Shown one piece after another: positions 45,808-56,445 of a DNA stretch of 64,000 bases. The position numbers and the translations under genes were made by a program. The DNA comes from Meconema thalassinum (Eukaryota; Arthropoda; Insecta; Orthoptera; Tettigoniidae): assembly GCA_946902985.2 (NCBI GenBank), contig OX336391.1, positions 147,573,545 through 147,637,544 of the forward strand. Reading direction: 5' to 3'. Positions within the stretch are counted from its first letter, which is position 1; each line of letters begins with the position of its first letter. The notes beneath the pieces are model-generated. The model worked only from the letters and a program-made list of their open reading frames with translations, did no database searches and was not told the DNA's origin.

Positions 45808-46801
45808 TTACGCGGGGTCGGCTTTCTTAATCCTGAGGCGCCACTCATTTCGTTGTAAAGCATCATCAGCAGATAGGCCCAATACTCTCATGTCCCTCTG
45901 GACATTCGTCATCCATGTTGTTTGAGGTCTGCCGCTCCCTCTCTTTTGCGTAGTCATGGAAAGGCACTTCTTCACTACAGCCCAAGGTTGCAGGTTCGTA
46001 TCCTGGCGCAGTCAGCTGGCATTTGAGGGTGCGCAAATGCGAGGGAGCCGTGTCCGTAGATTTACTGACACGTTAAAGATCCCCTTCGGGGAAAAATTCC
46101 GGCACCCCGGCGTCTCTAAAAGCCAGTGTAGTTAAAAGGGACGTAAAACCAATAACATTAACATTATTATCTTCACTACATGATTCTCCGGTCTTCGCAT
46201 AACATGTCCATCCCACCTTAGCCTGGTTTCTAAAAAATTATCTGTTATAGGCGCTACTTTGAAATTGCCTCGTACATGTTCATTACGGATGTTATCTTTG
46301 AGAGTAACTCCACCTGCCCAACGTAACATACGCATTTCAGTGGTATGTAGCTTTTGCTCATGTGCTTTTGTAGTAGCCCATGTTTCACTACCATAGAGTA
46401 GGATTGGTCTTACGGCAGTTTTATAAACTTTCCCCTTCGTTCTTTTGGGTATTTTCGGATCACATAAAACTCCTGTTAGTTCGCGCCATTTGTTCCACCC
46501 AGACGAGGCCCTATGGATTATATCGGCGGTTATCGTGCCATCTTCAGCAATGACAGAACCTAGATATTTGAATTTTGTTACCCTTGGTAAGGTTTCACCA
46601 TCTAGTTTAAGTTCAATATTTGTCATACTGGGTTTATTGTTGTGGAAGTCGCATACCATATTCAGTCTTGGTTCTACTAATGCGCAGTCCATTAGACTCT
46701 AAAGCTCTCCTCCATTGGTCTAAACTCTCCTGTAGGTCATAAATACTGTCAGATATTAGTGCCACATCGTCAGCGTACAAAAGATTCCACGGAAAGGGTT
46801 T
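45808..46801 (-). pseudogene. LINE reverse-transcriptase remnant, interrupted by a SINE
   Basis: From the 5' side on minus: PWNLLYADDVALISDSIYDL (motif C YADD), a frameshift just after KTEY, then TKFKYLGSVIAEDGT, PILLYGSETWATTKAHEQ and LRWDGHVMRRPENHVV. The frame is broken by the SINE (45980-46169). It resumes as CLSMTTQKRGSGRPQTTWMT and DDALQRNEWRLRIKKADPA with its stop at 45808-45810. Upstream of PWN there is a stop, so it is 5' truncated. RTE-like. Confidence 0.85.
45980..46169 (+). mobile_element. 5'-truncated TTA-tailed SINE inside LINE coding sequence
   Basis: GGTTGCAGGTTCGTATCCTG (box B) is retained and box A lost. AAAGATCCCCTTCGGG and AAAGGGACGTAAAACC follow. Perfect 11-bp duplications TCTTCACTACA lie at 45969-45979 and 46170-46180. 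Confidence 0.93.
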
Positions 46802-47689
46802 CTAGCTCGAGAAATGCCGGTTTGAAATACTAGTAGAGTATTTTTTATAATGTAACGATTATTGTTTTTGAGATCATTATCATTATCATCATCATCATCA
46901 TCACATTATAATAGTTCCGTGAAAGAGCATCTATGAAGTTATATCGTGGAATCATCTCTCGTCTCTATGATAGCTGCAGGATTCATTTGGAGGAAAACTT
47001 TCAAACACATCATAAGTCAATTAACTATATTCCATTTTCTGATCAGAACTAATTTCAGCCAATTCAATGTTCTAATGTCTGTCTGTCAGCTCATGAATTG
47101 AAATATGTATGATGTATACCAAATTCAGACCCAGAAACCCGTAGATAAACATTTTAACGATTATTTTAGACTTTGTCAATGTAGCACATTCTCATTTTGA
47201 GTTCAAAATATTATTTTTTACATTTAACATGATCCGTTTGTAATCTAAATACATACTTTCATATTTTAATGTCCTATTCTTGCTTAAAATAAGATGAGTA
47301 TTTAGTTAATTATATATGTGAGTGTATTTTAATGATGTGGAGTTGTCTTTATTATATTTTGCCGGTGTTAAAGGCACAGTTTTAATGAGTATTCTAATTA
47401 GGGTAAGAAGAAACGTACGAGGGAAGCAACTTTTACACACATTGGATTACAGTGTATCTAATTGAACTCCTACTGAAACATGTACCGTTGCTCAAATAGA
47501 ATAAGAACTTTTGGAAACAGCAGAATTTACTTTTTCTTTGTTCTTTCTCTCTCACTTTCTCGTTTAGAATCTGAGCCCAAGGCCAAACATTCAAAGAGAT
47601 GCATAGAAAAAGCTCGTAATATAAGCTCTCTGAACAAAAGGGTTAGTCACCCTCTGAAGACATCGTTCTAATACCACCCCTATGCTTGA
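46802..47689. other. Unassigned AT-rich sequence
   Basis: A short ATC run at 46876-46904 is the only clear feature. Confidence 0.4.
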
Positions 47690-48260
47690 TGAACACCTTG
47701 GTTCAGCTAGAAGGGAGTCCACGGTGTCTACAGGCATGCCATATCTAGTTGGAGCCACTCACTTATGATTACACCCCATATAACCTGAAAATGTCTGCGT
47801 TTTACCCGCTGTTCCAGATAATTTCACACATTTTCTATGGGATTAAGGTCAGGTGATTAAGTGGGCCATTTGAGATGGGGCAGGGTGTATGTGTGTCCAT
47901 CAAGACAGTCACTGATGATTACATCCCCTAGAGCCAGAACATTTGGGGGTATACTGATTCTGCGATTCATCCGCTGTTCCAAATACGAATATTTCACATA
48001 TTTTCTTTGCGATTAAGGTTGGGTAATTTAGAGGAACCAGTTGAGGTGTGACTGTCGAACCAGTCACGAATGCGTGCATTACTGTAAACACAGCTGTTGT
48101 CATCTTGGAAATTGGCAGTGTCCACAGCACACCATACTCATCATGAAGTTATTGAATAGACGGCAACATATTGGTCACCGAGAGTATTGAAATAAACACC
48201 CTGGTTCATACCCCAGCAAATCATTTTATTTTTAGCCATTTCTGTTGAGACGTTTCACCA
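47690..48260 (-). pseudogene. Decayed Tc1-type transposase with an internal duplication
   Basis: Minus strand: FQDDNSCVYSNARIRDWFD (second catalytic Asp region) is followed by a decayed copy of the PDLNPIEN box (PNLNRKEN near 48030). A better copy, PDLNPIENV, lies near 47845. The two copies lie in blocks about 150 bp apart that align with each other, so part of the gene was duplicated in tandem. Many stops. No terminal repeats found. Confidence 0.7.
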
Positions 48261-48345
48261 AGGTGGATCTTGTGCCCGCTGATGAGCCTTACTTGGTGCA
48301 CCTAGGGGAAACCCCACAACGCCTTAAAGATTTGCTATAATACAT
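48255..48345 (-). repeat. Diverged arm of the palindromic element
   Basis: CCCGCTGATGAGCCTTACTT and GGTGCACCTAGGGGAAACCC resemble the right arm at 38705-38770. Confidence 0.45.
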
Positions 48346-48854
48346 AGATTGAGGTATTAGAAAGTCATTTTAAAGCCTTTTTAGCCTATTTTCATTTATG
48401 AAAATAACTTTACGAGACTTACAGTAGTCGCATATGATTTGTAACATCTGACATAGAAGAAACCTCACGTGAAATTGTTGATACACCGGTATTTTGTAAA
48501 ATTATTGGCAAAAATATTAATCTGTTGTAAAAGGGAGTGTTTTACAGATATTGTAGTTTATAATACGGAAATCATGTCATTAGGGTTTTTGTAGCTTCCA
48601 CCAGCACTAGCCTAAATTAAGAATACGATATGGATCAACTAGATTAATAGACGCGACACCACTCATAACCTTAAATTTCTTATAAATAGGCTAACTTGCG
48701 AGTAAGTGCAATGTGCACAGCAGTAGATCATGAAAGGTTTGCTCAGTTCCCGGACCTTTTGATTCAGAGACCAAAACGTAATTTCATATGGATTATGTTA
48801 AAATGAGTCATATTGATATGATAAATATCGTTTAAAACGATACTCGGGTAGCAA
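48346..48854. other. Unassigned
   Basis: TTTTAGCCTATTTTCATTTA at 48379 resembles a HINE-A 5' tip without the rest of the element. Confidence 0.4.
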
Positions 48855-48942
48855 AAATATCTATCCTGTCCGGGATTCGAACCCGAGATCTCTAGATTCA
48901 CAGTCAAAGACGTTAACACCACGGCTATTTCGACCACGCAAA
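48855..48942 (-). mobile_element. tRNA-like SINE head
   Basis: On minus, TAGCCGTGGTGTTAACG (box A-like) and GGGTTCGAATCCCGG (box B) are spaced as in a tRNA. The acceptor arms do not pair, so it is not a functional tRNA gene. The body is not resolved. Confidence 0.6.
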
Positions 48943-49538
48943 TATTCAGCACAAGATGGTTATTTTCACGTACTAATAATACTGCATTATGGAATTAAAT
49001 CGCATTTATATTTTGCTTGTTTCGATAATGTTCCTGCGTGAAATTGAGTTTAAAATGCCTTATGAATAGGCCCTCGTGGGTAAAGAGAATGTATTCAGCA
49101 ATAGTTCATGAAGGCTTGCTCAGTTCCCATATAAACACAACGATATATATTATATTGATGACTGCATTACCGTTATGTTGGTTAATATTTGAATAACCAT
49201 TGTGCAGAAACATACTACCGGCATTGCCGACTACTTACAATGTTTCAAATTCAGGCATATCATCATTTAAATACTGATACGAAGACTTCGACCATGTGCC
49301 ATGCGCTTTGTGTTTCAATCAGTTGACACCAGAGTTCTCATGAGCGTTTACCGTCCACTGCCGGCTGGATCGCATCCCTCCTGGCTGCTTTAAGGCAGCC
49401 GTCAGAATGAAAGTGTTGAGCAATGTGATCCAGCTGGCAGTGCGTCTTACACATTTCCGTCCGATCCACTTCCGTCCCATTTTTCAAAATCACTCCCACA
49501 AAAATATCCAGCAACCGAGAGGAAAGATGTTACACATC
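48943..49538. other. Unassigned; short hairpin
   Basis: CTGCCGGCTGGATCGCAT near 49360 pairs with ATGTGATCCAGCTGGCAG near 49424, a possible decayed MITE. Nothing else. Confidence 0.4.
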
Positions 49539-50106
49539 AAAAATAGGCTGATGAGATCACTTTTTGTCCGTGTGTGTGAGTGTTTATGTATGTATGTGTG
49601 TGTGTGCGTCCGTGTTTGTGTGTGTCCCACCTAATAACTTTTAAAGAGCTGGAAGGATTTCAATGGAACTCAGTAAGGTCATAGTACTATTTAGACCGAC
49701 CCCGACCGTGCCCTTCAAATTAAATTACCTCCCACCAATTCATAATTGCGGCTCTGTGAAATATTTCACCTGCATTCTATATCTCCGAAACTATTACTGG
49801 TATCACCCTGAAATTTTGAACGTTAATAAAGGGTACTACTAGAAATTTACCTATGAGACTTTCAAAAACCTATAAAATACAAAACGAGCATGGCGGCCAA
49901 GCGAATGTGTAACATTTTAATAGACTTTTCTCGCGATGTAACCATTTGAGCGCAGTGAAATATAGTACAGTAAATGTTTATACACATTGTAATGCACTGG
50001 CATTTAATTTAGTTCAATTGTTCACATAGCCTCAAGATGGTGGCTGTGCGCAATTTTAAAATTAAGTTTTTATTTCTTGTGCATTAATCATGCGATTGAA
50101 GTGAAC
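49539..50106 (+). mobile_element. HINE-A copy 6, 3'-truncated
   Basis: AAATAGGCTGATGAGATCAC, a GTGTGT tract, then units with ATGGCGGCC (49890) and AAGATGGTGGC (50034). It breaks off at 50106 in the unit that normally contains ATCATGCGAT. Next to it, 50118-50160 (minus TCGTGTAGCGGCTAGTATG) is a SINE head scrap. Confidence 0.7.
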
Positions 50107-50239
50107 GTTAATCTGCGGGACGACAGCCAAGCATACTAGCCGCTACACGACCAGGGGCCCCTTTCAAACCTCACCATTTCGGGTCTTGAGGATTATGTTG
50201 GGACGTTCGAATGTTGGTGAGAAGACTCTTACAACCTTA

Positions 50240-50523
50240 TTATCGGAAGTAGAAGCCGTCCTCAACTCTCAGCGTATAATAATTGAAGAAATGGCTTGGT
50301 ATTAATATCTCGGAGACATATTGAATTATTGGCTGAGAGTTGAAGGTGGCTTGTACTTCCACTAATAAGGTTGTAAGAGTCACCTCATCAACCTGCGAAC
50401 GTCCCAACAGTTTCCTTAGACATCGTTTCGTCGTACCGACCATTCTTTCCCAACAGCCTGTCCTGAAAAATTGCCACGAACGACCGAGGATACTAACTTG
50501 AAGCTCCTCTGCCAGCTGTTTTA
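50240..50523 (-). pseudogene. BEL/Pao integrase C-terminal region, inverted segment
   Basis: Minus strand: WQFFRTGCWERMVGTTKRCL, RKLLGRSQVDEVTLTTLLVE and VQATFNSQPI. The (G)xWERxVxxxKRxLRKxLG...TLLxEVExxxNSRP order is the part after the integrase core of BEL/Pao LTR retrotransposons. It lies in opposite orientation to the neighbouring core (50530-50770), so the copy has been rearranged. Confidence 0.8.
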
Positions 50524-51070
50524 GTTCAACTCACACAATCATTTGCTGTTGCAGGTTTAGATTATGGCGGCCCACTTTATGTCAAGATGGGAAGCCGTCC
50601 ACAGAAATCGTGCATTGTCCTCTTCCTGTAGAGCACTGAACCTTGAACTCGCATTGGACATGAGAACAGAAAAATTCCTGATGGCATTCAGATTGTTCTC
50701 CGGTAGGCGAGGAGTACCACACACTATGTACCCCGTCAACGCAAACACGTTCCAGGCAGCCAAATCAAGACATCAGAAAGGAATTAAGACTAAGTCAAAA
50801 GATGCAAGACCACTTTCTGAAGAGACGGAAGAGCATGTTCTAGAACTTAGGAACTACCACGAAGTCCTGCGCCCAAACCGAAGATCGACAGAGTAGGAGA
50901 CATTGATCTTCTTCAGGATGGATGACACGCACCCAAAACACATGTGGAGGAGGGCTAGCATCACCGACAGAAGACCTGGGAGAGACGAGAAGGTGTGGCC
51001 TCTCATCCTACGGAAAGCCAACGGGACACGATCAGCAGACCCGTACAACTGGTCATCCCGCTAAAGATCG
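50524..51070 (+). pseudogene. BEL/Pao pol remnant: integrase core and C terminus
   Basis: Plus strand: AVAGLDYGGPLYVK, then in another frame ALNLELALDMRTEKFLMAF, RLFSGRRGVP and NTFQAAK, the integrase core. From about 50830, ELRNYHEVLRPNRRST, a stop, then KHMWRRASITDRRPGRDEKV and RKANGTRSADPYN, which is the terminal pol segment. The region that should lie between them is the inverted piece at 50240-50523. Frameshifts and stops make it non-functional. No LTRs recognised. Confidence 0.8.
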
Positions 51071-51146
51071 ACCAGTGTGGGGAGGATGTTCAGGATTGAA
51101 AATAGAGACTGCCATGACTTCTAACAGATAACCCGTGAACTCATTT

Positions 51147-51335
51147 ATTTCAATCGGTCACCACGATTTTTTCCAAGAGAGATAGGTTAATCCCTAATCT
51201 TGAAATATATTACATGAGATTAACAAATACACATACACAATTACACATCTCATGTAATCTTTTGCAGGATTAGGGAATTACCCATATTTGGGGGGGGGGG
51301 AAATCGTGTTGACCGACCGAAAAGCATCAAACATT
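51147..51335. mobile_element. MITE of the CAGTCGGTCAACACGA family
   Basis: Left CAATCGGTCACCACGATTTT and the inverse of the right end CGGTCGGTCAACACGATTT, with about 75-bp arms meeting near 51235 (CTAATCTTGAAATATATTAC and its partner). A run of G at 51289-51300 lies near the right end. Confidence 0.8.
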
Positions 51336-51965
51336 CGTTTAGTAAGGCAACACTGAAAATCTGTTATTTCAGTTATATCGATTGTATGTATCGACTGTAT
51401 GATGTTGGGCAATACGAATAAAGTGTAACGGGTGCATGCGTGGTGTGTTGTGATATAGGCTAACCCCAACATCGGTGGAGGTTCGAGGTCAAGGGATGAG
51501 CACGGCAAGTTGCAAATTCTTTTATTGCAAACAGTGTTACTGTAGATTCGCTCTTCGCCACCCCACGTAAAGATTGTGGCCATATCTTTTAGTTTAGCCA
51601 ATACCACACAGTGTAAAGGCGGCTTTAGGGAAGGACATCCTCGAATGTTTACTCTCCGTTCACTGAACCTTGCGCTGAAGGTGGCGAGGCCTGCCAATCA
51701 TCCTTCTGCCCAATGGTCCGCTATATTGCACCGGCTGGCGTCGCACTCAACCGCTCATCGACCCAACGAGACCCAATACAGAATGGTAAACAAGGGAACA
51801 CATAAAATCACCTGCGAATACAACTTCTGTAACTGAATTCCAGTCACCGTGCTCCATAGCTGTGTGTGTTAATCTTTGTACCGTACGTCCAGTGCCTTGA
51901 GTGCGGCCACGGAATTTTCCTCTTTTCATTCTATTCTCTTTGGACAGAGTTGGGAAAAATACTCA
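51336..51965. other. Unassigned
   Basis: Frames on both strands overlap one another and show no motif that I recognise. Confidence 0.35.
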
Positions 51966-51967
51966 AA

Positions 51968-54147
51968 AAGTGCATTTATGTTCGACGATGTCGAAATGTG
52001 AATATTATACGTCAGAAAACTCTATCATAATGATGGGCATTATAGTACTGTTTTCCATTATGATACAGTTTCTCCAGCCAATCAGAGCCATTCATTTACC
52101 AATTAGGTAAGAATACCTTCGCGCATGTGCTCAAAATCCAACATGTCGGACATGAACACATTCATTTACCAATTAGGTAAGGATACCTTCGCGCATGCGC
52201 TCAAAATCCAACATATCGGACATGAACACAGCATCCTTCTATATAAATTACCGACATGGAAAGTGCACCGTCCATATTTTCGCGTAAATAAACTGGAGAA
52301 TGTGAGACAAGAAATAGCACTGTACCTTAATATCCCCAACTCCAATTTCTACACAGCGCATTGCTTTCAAACGACTTCGGTGACAGTTTGAATGAATGCT
52401 GGTGCACATCGGCAGGCTGTAAACATATGGCATTTGCAAGCACACAGAGCGTATGCGTCGGTCGGTCAGATAACTTGGAAAATATATCAAACCCAGCGCT
52501 TGCACTCCGATCACAAAATTCAAGTGACTGAATCTCAACAGATATTTATTTTTAAACATGTAATAAATTTATAATTATCGTCGAGCATAAACAGTCGTAT
52601 GCAACTCGCCTATAATGGTAATTAAGACACTCGTATTGAAAGTATAAAACTCGCTTGCGCTCGTTTTATAAACATACTCGTGTCTTAATTATTGCTATCA
52701 TAGGCTCGTTGCATAATATACTATTTTGGTACAAAAATTGAAAATACAGATGTGTGCAAATTAGTAGAATCAAATAAAGAATTAAATCATTCACAATATT
52801 TTATTCAACATCATTTTAATGACCAACGGCTGGGATCTTTTGTTACCCTAATTAGTAATTATTCTCCCTTATCGACTTACACTCTTTCCCATAAGGAATA
52901 GTGTCTGGAAACTTTCAGAATTGGGGATTCCGAGGATTACCTGAGCTTGGCCCGTTTTTTATTTTGTCATCGACTTTGAAATGTACCCTGTAAGTCAGAT
53001 TATTTCAATCCATGGTTCATGAATCTTTGAATAGCTCAAGAGCGGATCATCAGTGAAATGACTCCAAAACCCTCAGCTCTAAATCCACTCGAAGAATAGA
53101 GTGAAGTAATCAAAACAAAACGTGTGGCTTTTGTAGTAACAAAGCTCATCTGATAGTGGAAATTTTAACAAATCATTTCACTTTGAATTTCATAAAAGAA
53201 AATATAATTAATACTCTTGGTTAAACATTGAAAGTAATTTCGCCGCCTTGCAAACACATTTAGTGCATTACGCCGTAAAAAGTATAATAGTACATTATAC
53301 AACGAGCCTATAATGGCAATAATTAAGACACGAGTATGTTTATAAAACGAGCGTAACGAGTGTCTCCATACCCGTGTCTTAATTACCATTATAGGCGGGT
53401 TGCATACGACTGTTTATGTTCGACGATAATTATAACTTTATTATATGTTTTAACATAAATATTCATAAATATCTGTGGGATTCAGTAACTTCAGTTAGTG
53501 AACAGAGCGCGTTGGGTGATTTGCTAACTGAACAGAGTGCATGAGTGGGTCAAACAATTTCGAAAGCAGAGCATTTACTTTGCTTGACAATGCTATTGTT
53601 TACAGCCTGCATGATGTCTAGTGCTGATCAGAACTAACATTCACTGATATTGTCACCGAAGTCGTTCGAAAGCAATGCGCTGTGTAGAAATTGGTTTTGG
53701 GGATATTAAGGTATAGTGCTATTTCTTGTCTCATATTCGCCAGTTTATTTACGCGATCATATGGACGGTGCACGTTCCATCTCGGTAATTTATAAAGGAT
53801 GCTGTGTTGCTAATTTCTGGACGTAGATTCATAAATTTCTTGCATATGTCTTAGAATTTTCTTGTTACCGTAAAGGTTCGTGCTGATTTTTGTCTTTGTG
53901 TTTGGGATTGTAACTACAATGGTTGATCCGATATCCAATTTGAACTTTCAAATCATGTAATTCATGTCCGACATGTTGGATTTTGAGCGCATGTGCGAAG
54001 CTATCCTTACCTAATTGGTCAATGAATGAGCTCTGATTGGCTGGAGAAACTGTCTCACAATGAAGAATAGTACTATAATGACCCTCATTATGATACAGTT
54101 TTCTGACATATAATATTTACATTTCGTCATCGTCGAACATAAATATT
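51968..54147. mobile_element. 2.2-kb foldback element with 0.76-0.86-kb inverted arms
   Basis: The left arm 51968-52728 and right arm 53289-54147 are inverted copies, both beginning at the outside with TTTATGTTCGACGATG. The central 560 bp have no coding sequence. Each arm contains a secondary hairpin (GCCTATAATGGTAATTAAGA and its inverse, near 52608-52709 and 53308-53397). The terminal word recurs internally (52578, 53417). The left arm has lost about 170 bp and gained a 70-bp tandem duplication (52090, 52160). Family copies: 31735-32290 and 27118-27200. Confidence 0.82.
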
Positions 54148-54382
54148 ATTTTTGGAAACTAGCGTCGAGTCTAATAATTTGCACACCCCTGTACAGTAAC
54201 TAAATCCTTGAAAATGCTAAATTGTGTTTTAAACTAGAATTGAAAATACTGAACACACTCATAAGGGATGGTTTCGGACCTCCCGACGGAAATCGCCACG
54301 AAACTTCTTGGGATGAACAACCATGAGGCCAAAGTAATTGGCGTGTAGTGCGGCATTTCGCAATCATCCGCTACCCCTATAA

Positions 54383-54703
54383 CAGTGGTTCTTAACCGGT
54401 GGTCCACGGACCAAAGATGGCCCGCGAGTGCCTCGAGAGTTGTCCGCGGGAGTACGTATAAAAAGTGCCCAATAAATGGGGATTTCTAAAACGATAAGCG
54501 TTGAACGAGAATCGTCCGAATGTATTCGCGGCGATGACTATCAGGTTTTGAATTGAAATATCTTTAAAATAAGTGTTATTGAGGAAGGGTTACAACTGAT
54601 AAGGTGTATTGGGGGGAGGGAGGAGGAGGGGGAGGGGGTTGTCCGTACATGATTCTATTTCACACTGAGTGGTCCGCAGACGTCTACGGGTTCAGAACCT
54701 CTG
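54383..54703. mobile_element. hAT MITE
   Basis: CAGTGGTTCTTAACCGG at the left; the right end, inverted, reads CAGAGGTTCTGAACCC. 8-bp duplications CCCTATAA lie at 54375-54382 and 54704-54711. 321 bp, G-rich middle, no coding. Confidence 0.92.
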
Positions 54704-54835
54704 CCCTATAACAAGGCGCATCAACGTAGGGGTGCACACCTGTAAGTTATGTAACACGCTGTACCCGAGAGATACGTCATTTTGTGCTAATGAGCACGCC
54801 TGGTAGGTCTGGTCTCCTGTCTTGTGTACTATCGC

Positions 54836-55543
54836 GTGCATAAATAACGGGCCGCCTTGCCGAGCGAGAGTTGAGTTTTCGAGCTATCAGGTTGCCATCA
54901 TTTGGGGTGTTCTCGGGAGGTGAATGCTCAGAGCCGTGGTTGGACACCTGTCCTTGTCGGCAAGGGGGAGAGGAGGGTGACAGATGAGGAGCGCCAACTT
55001 TGATTTTGTTTAGTTTCGCGCTTGGAAGATTGTTACAGATAACGAGACGGTTTTAATCAATCTAAATTGAAATGCTAAGTAACCCATTAATTGTTAAATC
55101 TCGTTAGAAATGCACTGTTGAGTTTTACTGTGTGTGAATTCTTTTGAGAATCGAGTTTTCACAGTTAGGGACTAAACGCAGTTTAATAAGAAGAAACAGA
55201 AGAAATCGCAAACGTCCTAAACTAAGTATATTTCTGTTATTCCGACGCCAGCTTCATAGAGCCCAACCATCTGCCCCTCCTCACCAAACGGTCGTTCATA
55301 TTAAAGGTCACGGACCTCAATATCGAGTTCGCTGTCGTGTTACTGAGCCACTGTCAGCCTCTTGGGATTTACAGGTGATACCACACTCCTCCCTCCTCTG
55401 CCCCCTTGACTACAAGGACAGCTGCCCAACCACGACTCTGAACATTCCCCTCCCGAGAACACACCAAGTGATGGCAACCTGAAGGGTCGAAAACTCAATT
55501 CCCGCTCGGCAAGGCAACCCGTTATTTATGCACGCGATAGTAC
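54836..55543. mobile_element. Foldback/TIR element with about 170-bp arms
   Basis: GTACTATCGCGTGCATAAAT at the left is the inverse of the right end. The arms run to about 54990 and from about 55370, including the shared words GTCCTTGT and GGGTTGCCTTGCCGAGCG (the latter with small changes). The middle has a 112-codon frame (55144-55482) that runs into the right arm, so it is unlikely to be a gene. Confidence 0.75.
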
Positions 55544-55689
55544 ATCAGTGCATTGTGAATAACCGTAAGTGCCTAGGTAGTAAGATTCAGGGCACGGGAC
55601 TGTTTGTGACTTAGAAATACCATTCAGGACTTTGGAGAACATTGTGGATAACCTACTTCTCCTAATTTGACCGACGTTTGGAAATATGT

Positions 55690-55832
55690 CCCTATAGACC
55701 AGTTTCCAAAAATTCTTGATCTTGTTCTAAGATTCGTGTGCATAATAGGCTCTACACAAATTTGTGATCAAACTGTTTCTGCCATGAAGGTTATTAAGAA
55801 TAAATTACGTTCTACTATTACAGATACATAAC
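55690..55832 (+). pseudogene. hAT transposase dimerisation-domain scrap
   Basis: Plus strand: FPKILDLVLRFVCIIGSTQI, then CDQTVSAMKVIKNKLRSTIT and a stop. This corresponds to the YP....LAL..L..FGSTY.CE..FS.M..IK.K.RS.LTD block of hAT transposases. Short, ends uncertain. Confidence 0.65.
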
Positions 55833-55927
55833 TTGTCAATATAGGCCCTACTTCTTCTGTGCATGTCAAAAATTACACCTAGGCCTACTGCAATATTGAG
55901 AGGTTGTTAAATGAAAGGCAAGTTAAA

Positions 55928-56150
55928 AATGCATTGGTTGGTCGGTTCCTCAGTTTAGGGGCTGCGACAACGCGGTCATATAGTCCCGTGTGCTTTGGGT
56001 GTGTGTAGAAACTGTCTGATAACCGGTGTTAATTGTGATGCCTGTATTAGTGTGTGTTATCTGTAATTCATTTAAGGACTGCAGACGACTAATTTTCAAG
56101 TAGTTCCTACTTTTGCTACCAAATGCTACCTTCAACGACACCTAGATGTG
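55928..56150 (-). mobile_element. SINE-tail/SINE copy (pair of 43999-44240)
   Basis: CCTCAGTTTAGGGGCTGCGA, ATAACCGGTGTTAATTGTGA and TTCAAGTAGTTCCTAC follow the same order as at 43999. Confidence 0.65.
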
Positions 56151-56254
56151 AACTTGGTTACTAGATGCCACCGCAGCCAGCACCTGGCGATGAACGTTGG
56201 AACTAAAAGAGAATTAATGAATTCTAACGTAAAAAATAGTGCTTAACACAATTG

Positions 56255-56445
56255 TAGTTAGTGGAAGGTTCTTTTTCATGTCATAAATCTATGACATAGG
56301 CCCGCCGGCTTTACTTCACCTCCAAAGAATGGCATACTGAGGGATTCTTAACGCTTTTAAAAAATCCGACGACTTAGGCTAGGTTTTAACCCGCAATTTT
56401 GGGCATAGAAGCTCAGCATGCTACCAACCACGCCACCTAAGCCGC
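56255..56445 (-). mobile_element. Decayed tRNA-derived SINE
   Basis: The minus-strand head GGCTTAGGTGGCGTGGTTGG, then ATTGCGGGTTAAAACC as a degenerate box B. The body has AATCCCTCAGTATGCCATTC. No target duplication seen. Confidence 0.5.

Noticed and set aside
48855..48942. Functional tRNA gene
   Set aside because: Boxes A and B are present but the acceptor arms do not pair; it fits a SINE head better.
55144..55482. 112-codon frame in the foldback element
   Set aside because: It reads into the inverted arm, so it is most likely palindromic repeat sequence.
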